DNA of 64,000 nt from assembly GCA_006226775.1 (NCBI GenBank), contig SBGD01000083.1, positions 1-64,000 of the forward strand. The letters are read 5' to 3'. The DNA comes from Paracoccaceae bacterium. Lineage in GTDB: Bacteria > Pseudomonadota > Alphaproteobacteria > Rhodobacterales > Rhodobacteraceae. Positions 21,749 through 29,630 of the stretch are shown here, in pieces. A model generated the notes under the pieces. It had not been told where the DNA came from, did not search any database, and saw only the letters and a list, made by a program, of their open reading frames with translations. The stretch's first letter is position 1. Each line of letters starts with the position of its first letter. The translations under genes were made by a program, and so were the position numbers.

Positions 21749-22291
21749 ATGCAAAGGGCCGATTTCAAGCGACCGGACGGCATCCTGCTGGCCGGGATGG
21801 GCGTTCTGATCCTGGCCGCGGCGGTCGTCGGGCTGGGCATGGCGGTCTTCATGATCCGCGACGCGGATCTCAAGACCAACCTTCTGATCCTGCTGGGCTT
21901 TTGCGGCGCCTGCGCGCTGGGCTACGGCTTTCTCAACGCCTGGCGCGTGCCGATGCTCTCGGTGCGGCCCGATGCGCTGGTCATTCCCACCTTCTTCGGC
22001 ACCCGGCGGATCGACCTCGGCCCCGGCCATCCGCTGGGCGAATTCCTCGCCGTGTCGCAGCGCTCAAACCGCACCGCCGGCACCATCGAGGGCAACAAGT
22101 TCGTGCATTTCCAGACGCTTGACGGGCAAGGCGCGCTGACCGAACTGGTGGCGCTGCACCGTGACGCGCCGCAGATCCCCGAGATCCGCCGCGCCTTGCA
22201 ACAGGTGACCGGGCTGACGATCGAAACCCTCCGGCAGGACCCCGCGTCGCGCAAGGTCCGGCCCGATATCGCCCATTGGCGGGTGCGCTGA
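21749..22291 (+). CDS. Hypothetical membrane protein
   Basis: A 180-residue protein of unknown function. Two hydrophobic segments near the N-terminus (about residues 13-35 and 42-60) are followed by a soluble beta-rich region (LSVRPDALVIPTFFGTRRIDL), a layout like small bPH/PH-like membrane proteins, though this is only a resemblance. The start ATG at 21749 was chosen because it has a GGAGG eight bases upstream; an in-frame ATG at 21716 lacks one. Confidence 0.75.
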   Translation: MQRADFKRPDGILLAGMGVLILAAAVVGLGMAVFMIRDADLKTNLLILLGFCGACALGYGFLNAWRVPMLSVRPDALVIPTFFGTRRIDLGPGHPLGEFLAVSQRSNRTAGTIEGNKFVHFQTLDGQGALTELVALHRDAPQIPEIRRALQQVTGLTIETLRQDPASRKVRPDIAHWRVR

Positions 22292-22337
22292 CACCTGCGC
22301 CGCGGCACGAAGACGACCGGCACCGGGCGGAGGAGTG

Positions 22338-22787
22338 CTACCCGTAAAGCGCCCTGGCGCGGGTCTCGAAGGCGCGCACGATCCGCTGCATCGCCTCGTT
22401 GAAGACCACGCCGATGATCTTGCGCAGGATGGCATTGCGGAACTCGAAATCCACGAAGAACGAGACATCGCAGCCGCCATCCGCGGCCTCGGCAAAGGCC
22501 CAGTTGCTCTTCATGTACCTGAACGGCCCGTCGAGATACTCGGTGTCGATCTTCATCGCCTCCGGCCAGAGCACGACACGGCTGCCAAAGCGTTCGCGGA
22601 ACACCTTGAACGAGATCACCAGGTCCGCCTCCATCACCGTGGCGCCATCGGGGCGCGGGGTCTCGCTGCGGATCCGTGCCGCGGCGCACCAGGGCAGGAA
22701 TTCCGGGTAGCGGCCCACGTCCGCCACCAGGTCGTACATCTGTTGTGCGGTATAAGGCAGGTGGCGGGTTTCGGAATGGGTTGGCAT
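22338..22787 (-). CDS. COQ10 / RatA-like START-domain protein
   Basis: A 149-residue polyketide-cyclase/START-fold protein. The start ([25 protein letters not shown]) and [20 protein letters not shown] are hallmarks of the COQ10/RatA group. In mitochondria and alphaproteobacteria this family binds ubiquinone and supports its use in respiration; the E. coli name RatA refers to a toxin activity that need not apply here. It is divergent from hpt. Confidence 0.9.
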   Translation of the reverse strand: MPTHSETRHLPYTAQQMYDLVADVGRYPEFLPWCAAARIRSETPRPDGATVMEADLVISFKVFRERFGSRVVLWPEAMKIDTEYLDGPFRYMKSNWAFAEAADGGCDVSFFVDFEFRNAILRKIIGVVFNEAMQRIVRAFETRARALYG

Positions 22788-22860
22788 GAGCGCCCTGATT
22801 TGTCATGACTTCGCGGGGGCCCATGTCGCCCTTCAGGCCAAGGAATGCAAGGGGTGGCCC

Positions 22861-23403
22861 ATGTCAGAGCGTCCATATGTCATCGACCAGATGATCTCGG
22901 CCAAGACCATCGCGGCGCGAATCGAGGAGCTCTGCACCGAGATCCGCCGCGAATTCGCCGATACCGAGAAGCTGGTGGTGGTGGGGCTGTTGCGCGGCTC
23001 CTTCGTCTTCATCGCCGATCTGGTGCGCGAGCTGGACATGCCGGTCGAGGTCGATTTCATCGAGGCCTCCTCCTATGGCAGCGCCATGGTCTCGAGCCGC
23101 GAGGTGCGCATCCTCAAGGATCTGCGCGGCGCCATCGAGAGCCGCGACGTGCTGGTGGTCGAGGATATCGTCGACACCGGCCACACGCTGAGCCATGTGA
23201 CCTCGCTGCTGAAATCGCGCCATCCGGCCAAGCTGAAGACCATCGCGCTGCTCGACAAGCCGTCGCGGCGCGAGGTCGATTTCAAGGCCGATTGGGTGGG
23301 CTTCTCGATCCCCGACGAATTCGTCGTCGGCTACGGCATCGACTACGCCCAGCGCAACCGCAACCTGCCCTATATCGGCAAGGTGCGCTTCGTCGAGGAA
23401 TAG
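22861..23403 (+). CDS. hpt: Hypoxanthine phosphoribosyltransferase
   Basis: A 180-residue purine-salvage enzyme that makes IMP (and GMP) from hypoxanthine (guanine) and PRPP. The PRPP-binding motif [14 protein letters not shown] and the flexible loop region EASSYGSAM are clear. The start at 22861 ([11 protein letters not shown]) matches the usual N-terminus; an upstream in-frame ATG would add an unrelated tail overlapping the divergent gene's promoter. Confidence 0.96.
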   Translation: MSERPYVIDQMISAKTIAARIEELCTEIRREFADTEKLVVVGLLRGSFVFIADLVRELDMPVEVDFIEASSYGSAMVSSREVRILKDLRGAIESRDVLVVEDIVDTGHTLSHVTSLLKSRHPAKLKTIALLDKPSRREVDFKADWVGFSIPDEFVVGYGIDYAQRNRNLPYIGKVRFVEE

Positions 23404-23420
23404 ACCCGGGAGGGCAGCGC

Positions 23421-23597
23421 ATGAACTGGCTCGTCCGCATGGCGCTCTGGGCCCGGCGTCCGCCCTCGGCGCGCCGGGTGATACTGGTTCTCGGCGTGAT
23501 CGCCCTGTGCCTGGCGCTCTATGCCATCGAGCGCTGGGTCGGCTGGCCCGAGGCGCTGACCGCCGAGCGGTTGCGCTGGGGCGGTCCGCGGCGGTGA
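23421..23597 (+). CDS. Small single-pass membrane protein
   Basis: A 58-residue protein, 17 bases after hpt, with GGGAGGG as ribosome site. It has a basic N-terminus (RMALWARRPPSARR), one hydrophobic segment (VILVLGVIALCLALYAI) and a short polar C-terminus. Function unknown; likely co-transcribed with hpt. Confidence 0.7.
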   Translation: MNWLVRMALWARRPPSARRVILVLGVIALCLALYAIERWVGWPEALTAERLRWGGPRR

Positions 23598-23727
23598 CTT
23601 CGGGGCCGGTGCGGGACATGTGCTTGTGCGCACCGAACCTGGGGTTTTGCGGACCAAGTGTGACGCCACGCACTTTACGGAGCGTCCTGCCCCCAAGTCT
23701 CTCACAAAGATTGCGAAGCGACACCCC

Positions 23728-23758
23728 TTGACCGTTTCGTGACTGGACGCCCTATCTC
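23728..23758 (+). promoter_or_regulatory. Relic MerR/CueR-type promoter
   Basis: TTGACC (23728-23733) and TATCTC (23753-23758) are separated by 19 bases, the over-long spacer typical of promoters controlled by MerR-family activators such as CueR. It lies 30 bases before the copA fragment. The expected dyad in the spacer is poor, in keeping with decay. Confidence 0.45.
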
Positions 23759-23788
23759 CCGGGCCCGACCCGGCACAGCCCCCAGCCT

Positions 23789-23879
23789 TTGACTGTCGAA
23801 ATCGACAACATGACCTGCGGTGCCCGATCTGCAGGAGACCCGCGTCAACCTCGCCAATCAGTCCGCGAGGCCCACCGCC
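23789..23879 (+). pseudogene. Fragment of a copper P-type ATPase (copA) N-terminal metal-binding domain
   Basis: The first frame reads TVEIDNMTCGA, the start of a heavy-metal-associated domain. The sequence then switches frame to VPDLQETRVNLANQSARPTA, which matches the second half of the same domain in CopA proteins. About a dozen codons between the two pieces and everything after the domain are missing. The fragment runs directly into the start of the cueR remnant, so almost the entire ATPase gene has been deleted. Confidence 0.7.
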
Positions 23880-23906
23880 GCGGCCCCGGCCCCGGGAGGC
23901 CTCGGC

Positions 23907-24310
23907 ATGTATATCGGCGACGTGGCGAAACGCGCGGAACTGCTGCCCAAGACCATCCGCTCCTACGAGGAGATCGGCCTGATCACGCCCCTGCGCGACA
24001 CCAACGGCCACCGCGCCTTTCGCGACAGCGACCTGCACAGGCTGATCTTTCCGGGCTGATCTTTCCGGGCCGCGCGCGGACCCTGGGCTTTGCGATCGCG
24101 GATTGCCGCGCCCTGCCGGCACTCTGGAAGGACAAGGATCGCGTCTCGGCCGCTGTGCGCCGCATCGCGCGGCAGTATCTGGACGAGATCGACCGCAAGA
24201 TCGCCGCCCTGAGCCGGAGGCGCGACACGGCCTCGCCCCTTGTCGCCACCTGCGCGGACGACGACCGGCCCGATTGCCCGATCCTGACGCAACTCTCGGC
24301 CGATGGCTGA
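23907..24310 (+). pseudogene. cueR: Frameshifted CueR-type copper-responsive regulator (MerR family)
   Basis: The ATG at 23907 has GGGAGG upstream and opens MYIGDVAKRAELLPKTIRS then YEEIGLI, a MerR-type winged helix. A stop falls after LHRLIFPG because of a 14-bp tandem duplication (24041-24068). Removing one copy restores an open frame continuing RARTLGFAIADCRALPALW and the C-terminal CADDDRPDCPI, the two-cysteine Cu(I)-binding loop of CueR. The unrepaired gene would make only a 51-residue HTH fragment. The downstream part remains open and retains its key cysteines, so the break looks recent. Confidence 0.82.
24041..24068 (+). repeat. 14-bp tandem duplication that breaks cueR
   Basis: The unit GCTGATCTTTCCGG occurs at 24041-24054 and again immediately at 24055-24068. 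Because 14 is not a multiple of 3, it shifts the cueR frame and creates the in-frame TGA at 24057-24059. Confidence 0.9.
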
Positions 24311-24330
24311 GCCGGCGCAGGCAAGCGCGC

Positions 24331-24360
24331 TTGACAATCCCTAGTCTTTCAGTCAACTTA
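24331..24360 (+). promoter_or_regulatory. Candidate promoter/operator upstream of hemP
   Basis: An AT-richer island begins with a consensus -35 box TTGACA (24331-24336). TTGAC at its start and GTCAA (24352-24356) form an inverted repeat spaced by 16 bases. hemP genes are normally iron-regulated, so this dyad is a candidate regulator site, but the -10 box is poor and the regulator is unknown. Confidence 0.4.
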
Positions 24361-24423
24361 ATTTCGAGACCCAGCCATCCCCTGTCGGACAGCCCGGTTC
24401 CCCCTATCGAAAGGAGTTTGACA

Positions 24424-24567
24424 ATGGCTGGATCCCCGTCCCGATCGCCGGGCGTGACCCTTGTGCCCCCGCCCTGGACCGACGCGCTTCACAGCGCCCT
24501 CGGGGCCTTTCACCCCGCCCATCTCAACCCGGTGACCCTGATCGACTGCCCGGAGCCCCGCCGATGA
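24424..24567 (+). CDS. Short open reading frame coupled to hemP
   Basis: A 47-codon frame (MAGSPSRSPGV...) with a strong ribosome site AAAGGAG (24410-24416). It stops in an ATGA overlap with the hemP start. It is rich in Pro and His and matches nothing I recognise. It may be a small protein or a leader frame whose translation is coupled to hemP. Confidence 0.5.
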   Translation: MAGSPSRSPGVTLVPPPWTDALHSALGAFHPAHLNPVTLIDCPEPRR

Positions 24568-24740
24568 ACGCCATTGCCCACCCTCTCGCGCTTGACCGCG
24601 CCAGTGAAGCGACCAGCCCGGATCCTGCCTATGACGCCCGGATGCTGGTGGGGCGCGATGCCACCGCGCGCATCGTGCTGGACAGCAAGATCTACACCCT
24701 GCGCATAACCAGGGCCGGCAAGCTGATCCTCACCAAGTAA
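24564..24740 (+). CDS. hemP: Hemin uptake protein HemP
   Basis: A 58-residue protein ending in IYTLRITRAGKLILTK, the defining HemP/HmuP signature. HemP/HmuP proteins are small regulators that activate heme-receptor genes in several proteobacteria and usually sit directly before hmuR/hemR. No heme receptor, TonB or ABC transporter follows here; the next gene is galM. It is therefore an orphan acting in trans, or a leftover of a lost heme locus. Confidence 0.88.
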   Translation: MNAIAHPLALDRASEATSPDPAYDARMLVGRDATARIVLDSKIYTLRITRAGKLILTK

Positions 24741-24809
24741 GCCCGCCCGCTGCTGCGGCTTGACCTCGCCGCCCGCCTGCCCTCTCCTGCGCCGCAGGAG
24801 GAGACTGGC

Positions 24810-25805
24810 ATGGAGAGGATCACCGATCTCGGCACCGCCCCCGATGGCAAACCGTTCCGCGGCATCGCCATCGGCGGGCCGGACCTGTCGGCGCGGGTGC
24901 TGACCTTCGGCGCCGCCTTGCAGGATCTGCGGCTGGCCGGCCATGCGCCGCCGCTGGTGCTGGGCTATGCCGAGCCGCGCGGGTATTTCGACAATCCGCA
25001 CAAGCTCGGCGCCGTGGTCGGCCGCTGCGCCAACCGGATCGCCGGCGGGCAGTTCACGCTGGACGGCCGGACCCATAGGCTCGACCGCAACGACGGCGGC
25101 GTGCAGACCCTGCACGGCGGTGCCGACGGGGTCCAGAACAAGAGCTGGGACCTGGCGGATCACGGCCCCGGCCATGTCAGCCTCGGGCTGCATCTGCCGG
25201 GTGGCCACATGGGCTTTCCCGGCGCGCTGGACCTGCTGTGTACCTACCGCGTGGCAGGTGCCGCGCTGGAGATCGAACTGCAGGCCCGGACCGATGCGCC
25301 GACCTACTGCAACCTCACCAACCACAGTTATTTCACCCTGACCGGCGCGCCGACGACCCGGGGCCACCGGCTGCGGATTGCTGCCGAGGAGGTGCTGGAG
25401 CTCGACGCGCGGATGATCCCCACCGGGCGGCCTGTGCCGGTGGCGGGCACGGGGCTGGACTTCCGCCGCCCCGCCGCGCCGGAGGTGCCGCTCGATCACA
25501 ACTTCTGCCTCGCCGAGACCCGGCGCGCGCTGACCCCGGTGGCGGTGCTGGAGGCCGCGGGGCTGAGCATGACGCTTTCGACCACCGAGCCGGGGTTGCA
25601 GGTCTACGATGGCCGCGCGCTGGACCGCACCGGCCAGGCCGGGCTATGCGGCGGGACACATGGCCCGCACGCCGGCATCGCGCTCGAGCCCCAGGCCTGG
25701 CCCGATGCCCCCAATCAGCCCTGGTCGGCCCAGGCCCTGCTGCGCCCGGGCGAGACCTATCGGCACCTGACCCGGCTGGCATTCTCGCGCCCCGCCTCAA
25801 GCTGA
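24810..25805 (+). CDS. galM: Aldose 1-epimerase (galactose mutarotase)
   Basis: A 331-residue enzyme that interconverts alpha and beta anomers of hexoses. The family motifs VGRCANRIAGG, LHGGADG, the catalytic His in NLTNHSYF, DHNF and the catalytic Glu in GIALEPQAWPDAPNQP are all present. GGAGGAG lies just before the ATG. No sugar transport or Leloir genes are adjacent. Confidence 0.94.
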   Translation: MERITDLGTAPDGKPFRGIAIGGPDLSARVLTFGAALQDLRLAGHAPPLVLGYAEPRGYFDNPHKLGAVVGRCANRIAGGQFTLDGRTHRLDRNDGGVQTLHGGADGVQNKSWDLADHGPGHVSLGLHLPGGHMGFPGALDLLCTYRVAGAALEIELQARTDAPTYCNLTNHSYFTLTGAPTTRGHRLRIAAEEVLELDARMIPTGRPVPVAGTGLDFRRPAAPEVPLDHNFCLAETRRALTPVAVLEAAGLSMTLSTTEPGLQVYDGRALDRTGQAGLCGGTHGPHAGIALEPQAWPDAPNQPWSAQALLRPGETYRHLTRLAFSRPASS

Positions 25806-25808
25806 GCG

Positions 25809-26050
25809 CGCCCGCAACAAGGCGACCGCCCTCCGACCCCGCCGGGCGTCTCGCACCCCGCCCCAAACCGGGCGCGCCCGATCCGTCAACGGATCGGCAC
25901 CGATCCATCAATGGATCGGCCCCCCGCCCGCAACAAACCCACCGCCCTCCGCCCCCACCGGGTGTCTTGCGCTCCGCCCCAAACCGGGCGCACCCGATCC
26001 GTCAACGGATCGGTACCGATCCATCAATGGATCGGCCCTGCGCCCGCAAC
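25809..26050. repeat. 116-bp tandem repeat with paired hairpins (two full copies plus a start of a third)
   Basis: The marker CGCCCGCAAC occurs at 25809, 25925 and 26041, giving an exact 116-bp period. Each full unit ends in two adjacent 7-bp-stem hairpins with TCAA loops: CGATCCG/CGGATCG (25879-25896, 25995-26012) and CGATCCA/TGGATCG (25901-25918, 26017-26034), separated by GCAC or GTAC. The first parts of the units differ at scattered positions, so the duplication is not brand new. It fills the gap between galM and the BNR gene. A dispersed copy of the hairpin pair is at 36124-36163. Confidence 0.9.
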
Positions 26051-26117
26051 GAATCCGTTCGGCGCGCCCCGATCCCGTGTTATTCTGACTGCGGAACGAT
26101 CAGCCCAGAGGTGCCCC

Positions 26118-27281
26118 ATGTCCTCCAGAACCCTTCTCGTCGGAACCACCAAGGGCGCCTTCCTGCTCGGCGTCCCCGACAACGGTGCCGCTTGGGCGCT
26201 GCGCGGCCCGTTCTGCGACGGCTGGACCATCAACCACATGGCAGGCGACCCCACCACCGGCACGCTCTGGGCGGCGGGCGGCAACGACTGGCTGGGCGCC
26301 GGCGTCTGGACCTCGCAGGACGAGGGCGCCAGCTGGAGCCTTGCCAAGCTCTCCAACGGCGAGTTCGACGACTGGCTGGCCAACGACCCCGAGATGGCCC
26401 GGCAATTCGGCATCGAGGCCGCGCCGCCCGCGCCCTTCGGCAAGGATCTCGCGGCGATCTGGTCGCTGCACCACGCCCACGGCAGGCTCTATGCCGGGGC
26501 CAAGCCGGCCACGCTGCTGGTCTCCACCGACAACGGCGCAAGCTGGGAGAAGCTGCCCGCGCTCACCGACCATCCTTCCGCGGCGGACTGGCAGCCCGGC
26601 GCCGCCGGCCTGACCCTGCATACCATCGTCACCGATCCCGGCGATCCCGCGAAGCTCTGGCTCGCCATTTCCGCCGCCGGGGTCTTTGCCAGCGAGGACG
26701 GCGGCGCCAGCTGGGAGCGGCGCAATCGCCGCGACAATGCGCCCTGCGACGGGCTGCACGCCCATCCCGCCGCGGGCACCGCCGACGAGACCGGGCATTG
26801 CGTGCACAACATGGTCCGCGCCCGGGGCGCCTCCGGCACCGACCTGCTCTACCAGCAGAACCACCACGGGGTGTACCGCTCCGAGGATGGCGGGCGCAGC
26901 TGGCATGACATCACCGCCGGCCTGCCCTCGACCTTCGGCTTTCCCATCGCCGTCCACCCCGAAGACAGCCGCACCCTCTGGACCCTGCCGCTCAATGGCG
27001 ATTCCTGCGGCCGCTACCCGCCCGAAGCCTCCGCCGCGGTGTGGAAATCCCGTGACGGCGGCGAGACCTGGGCGCGCAAGCAGGACGGCCTGCCCACCGA
27101 GAACTGCTTTTTCACCGTCTTGCGCCAGGCCATGGCGACCGATACCGCCGCCCCCGCCGGGGTCTATTTCGGCACCAATTCCGGCTCGGTCTTCGCCAGC
27201 CGCGACGAGGGCGAAAGCTGGTCCGAGGTCGCGCGCCACCTGCCCACGGTGCTGAGCGTCGAGGTGCTGGAGCGCGCCTGA
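26118..27281 (+). CDS. BNR/Asp-box beta-propeller protein (sialidase/VPS10-like fold)
   Basis: A 387-residue protein with six Asp-box motifs: SQDEGASW, STDNGASW, SEDGGASW, SEDGGRSW, SRDGGETW and SRDEGESW, which mark beta-propeller blades. Such proteins are often annotated as exo-alpha-sialidase or glycosyl hydrolase, but the Arg triad of real sialidases is not evident, and there is no signal peptide, so it is likely a cytoplasmic propeller of unknown function. AGAGGT precedes the ATG. It stands just upstream of the acyl-CoA cassette in the same direction. Confidence 0.82.
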   Translation: MSSRTLLVGTTKGAFLLGVPDNGAAWALRGPFCDGWTINHMAGDPTTGTLWAAGGNDWLGAGVWTSQDEGASWSLAKLSNGEFDDWLANDPEMARQFGIEAAPPAPFGKDLAAIWSLHHAHGRLYAGAKPATLLVSTDNGASWEKLPALTDHPSAADWQPGAAGLTLHTIVTDPGDPAKLWLAISAAGVFASEDGGASWERRNRRDNAPCDGLHAHPAAGTADETGHCVHNMVRARGASGTDLLYQQNHHGVYRSEDGGRSWHDITAGLPSTFGFPIAVHPEDSRTLWTLPLNGDSCGRYPPEASAAVWKSRDGGETWARKQDGLPTENCFFTVLRQAMATDTAAPAGVYFGTNSGSVFASRDEGESWSEVARHLPTVLSVEVLERA

Positions 27282-27381
27282 GCCACCGTCCGCCGCAGCG
27301 ACAGGCCGCCGCATCCGGTTGCACAAGTTCCCGCCAAGGGCTTTACTGCCCGCAACTTTCTCCCAACAGATCGAGGCGGCC

Positions 27382-28536
27382 ATGACATCCGACACCTATC
27401 AGGACATCCGCGACGGCATCCGCGCGCTCTGCGCCCAGTTCCCGCCCGAATACCACCGCGAGGTCGATGCAGACCGCGGCTATCCGGCGGCCTTCGTCGA
27501 TGCGCTCACCCGCGAAGGCTGGATGGCCGCGCTGATCCCCGAGGAGTACGGCGGCTCGGGCCTTGGCCTGACCGAAGCCTCGGTCATCATGGAGGAAATC
27601 AACCGCGCGGGCGGCAATTCCGGCGCCTGCCACGGCCAGATGTACAACATGAACACGCTGGTGCGGCACGGCTCCGAAGCCCAGCGCCAGCAAATCCTGC
27701 CCAAGCTCGCCAGCGGCGAACTGCGCCTGCAGAGCATGGGCGTGACCGAGCCCACCACCGGCACCGATACCACCAAGATCAAGACCACCGCGGTGAAACG
27801 CGGCGACCGCTACGTGATCAATGGCCAGAAGGTCTGGATCTCCCGCGTCCAGCATTCCGACCTGATGATCCTGCTGGCCCGCACCACGCCCCTGGCCGAG
27901 GTGAAGAAGAAATCCGAGGGCCTGTCGATCTTCCTTGTCGACATCAAGGAGGCGATGAAGACCGGCATGGAGGTCAAACCCATCGCCAACATGGTCAACC
28001 ACGAGACCAACGAGTTGTTCTTCGACAATCTCGAGATCCCCGAGGAGAACCTGATCGGCGAAGAGGGCAAAGGCTTCAAGTACATCCTCACCGGGCTCAA
28101 CGCCGAACGCACGCTGATTGCCTCGGAATGCATCGGCGATGGCTACTGGTTCACCGACCGGGTGACCGAATATGCCAAGGACCGCGTGGTCTTTGGCCGC
28201 CCCATCGGCCAGAATCAGGGCGTGCAGTTTCCCATCGCCGAGGCCTTCATCGAGGTCGAGGCCGCCAACCTGATGCGCTGGAAGGCCTGCGCGCTCTATG
28301 ACGCGGGCCAGCCCTGCGGCGCCGAGGCCAACATGGCGAAATACCTCGCAGCCAAAGCCTCCTGGGAAGCCGCCAATGCCTGCATCCAGTTCCACGGCGG
28401 CTTCGGCTTTGCCGCGGAATACGATGTCGAGCGCAAGTTCCGCGAGACCCGGCTCTACCAGGTGGCGCCGATCTCGACCAACCTGATCCTGTCCTACGTG
28501 GCCGAACATGTGCTCGGCCTGCCGAGGTCCTTCTGA
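27382..28536 (+). CDS. Acyl-CoA dehydrogenase
   Basis: A 384-residue FAD enzyme that introduces an alpha-beta double bond into an acyl-CoA thioester. It has MGVTEPTTGTDTTKIKTTA, NGQKVWISR and FHGGFGFAAEYDVERKFRETRLY. The usual catalytic Glu after the last motif (YEGT in medium-chain enzymes) is replaced (YQVAPIS). Glu242 in LNAERTLIASE aligns with the alternative base used by isovaleryl-CoA dehydrogenase, so a branched or short substrate is likely. The stop overlaps the next start by one base (TGATG), showing an operon. Confidence 0.93.
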   Translation: MTSDTYQDIRDGIRALCAQFPPEYHREVDADRGYPAAFVDALTREGWMAALIPEEYGGSGLGLTEASVIMEEINRAGGNSGACHGQMYNMNTLVRHGSEAQRQQILPKLASGELRLQSMGVTEPTTGTDTTKIKTTAVKRGDRYVINGQKVWISRVQHSDLMILLARTTPLAEVKKKSEGLSIFLVDIKEAMKTGMEVKPIANMVNHETNELFFDNLEIPEENLIGEEGKGFKYILTGLNAERTLIASECIGDGYWFTDRVTEYAKDRVVFGRPIGQNQGVQFPIAEAFIEVEAANLMRWKACALYDAGQPCGAEANMAKYLAAKASWEAANACIQFHGGFGFAAEYDVERKFRETRLYQVAPISTNLILSYVAEHVLGLPRSF

Positions 28537-29630
28537 TGCTGCCGCTCGAAGGCCTGACCGTCGTCGCGCTGGAACAGGCGGTCGCGGCGCCCTTCGCCTC
28601 GTCGCGGCTTGCCGATGCCGGGGCGAAGGTGATCAAGATCGAACGCCCGGGCGGCGATTTCGCCCGCGGCTACGACGATGTGGCGGCGGGACAATCGAGC
28701 TATTTCGTCTGGCTCAACCGCGGCAAGGAGACCGAGACCCTCGACCTGACCACCGCCCCCGGCAAGGCGCGGCTGGAGGCGCTGATCGAGGGCGCCGACG
28801 TGCTGATCCAGAACCTCAAGCCCGGCGCCTTTGCCCGGCTGGGGTTCGCGCTTGAGCGGCTGCACGACGCCTATCCCCGGCTGATCTCCTGCTCGATCTC
28901 CGGCTATGGCGAGGAGGGCCCCCTCTCTGACCGCAAGGCCTATGACCTGCTGATCCAGGCCGAATCCGGCCTCTGCTCGATCACCGGCGGGCCGTCCGAG
29001 CCTGCCCGCGTCGGCGTCTCCATCGTCGATATCGCCACCGGCGCCACCGCCCATGCGGCGATCCTCGAAGCGCTGATCCGGCGCGGCATCAACGGCGAAG
29101 GCGCGCGGCTTTCGCTGTCGATGTTCGACGTCATGGCCGATTGGCTGACCGTGCCGCTGCTGAACCACGAAGGCGGCAAGAGCCCGAAACGCATCGGTCT
29201 CGCCCATCCGTCGATCTCGCCCTACGGGGTGTTCCAGCCGAAATCCGGCCCGCCGATCCTGATCTCGATCCAGTCCGACCGCGAATGGCGACTGCTGGCG
29301 CGCGACTTCATCGGCGACGAAAGCCTCGGGACGGACCCGCGTTTCGCCACCAACGTGGCCCGCGTCGCCAACCGCGCCGAGACCGACGCCCTCGTCGCCG
29401 CAGCCTTTGCCCGGCTGGAGGGCGATGCGGCGATTGCCGCCCTCACCCGCGCCGATATCGCCCTGGCCAGCGTCAACGACATGGCGGGCCTCGCCGCTCA
29501 TCCGCACCTGCGCCGCATCACCGTCGAGAGCCCGGGCGGCCCGGTCTCCTACCCCGCGCCCGGCGCGCGCTGGCTGGAGGCGCCGCGCCACTACGGGCCG
29601 GTGCCCGCGCTGAAGGACCCCGAAACATGA
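28536..29630 (+). CDS. CaiB/BaiF family (class III) CoA-transferase
   Basis: A 364-residue family III CoA-transferase, moving CoA between carboxylic acids through an aspartyl intermediate. It begins LEGLTVVALEQAVAAPF and contains KVIKIERPGGDFARGYD, WLNRGKE, the catalytic Asp in KAYDLLIQAESGL, and GYGEEGPLS. Together with the flanking dehydrogenase and hydratase it resembles the mesaconyl-CoA C1-C4 CoA-transferase (Mct) class, but the substrate is inferred from context only. Confidence 0.92.
   Translation: MLPLEGLTVVALEQAVAAPFASSRLADAGAKVIKIERPGGDFARGYDDVAAGQSSYFVWLNRGKETETLDLTTAPGKARLEALIEGADVLIQNLKPGAFARLGFALERLHDAYPRLISCSISGYGEEGPLSDRKAYDLLIQAESGLCSITGGPSEPARVGVSIVDIATGATAHAAILEALIRRGINGEGARLSLSMFDVMADWLTVPLLNHEGGKSPKRIGLAHPSISPYGVFQPKSGPPILISIQSDREWRLLARDFIGDESLGTDPRFATNVARVANRAETDALVAAAFARLEGDAAIAALTRADIALASVNDMAGLAAHPHLRRITVESPGGPVSYPAPGARWLEAPRHYGPVPALKDPET

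Noticed and set aside
25809..26050. 116-bp repeat considered as an insertion-sequence end or att site
   Set aside because: No transposase, integrase or target-site duplication is nearby; direct tandem repetition with hairpins is a better description.
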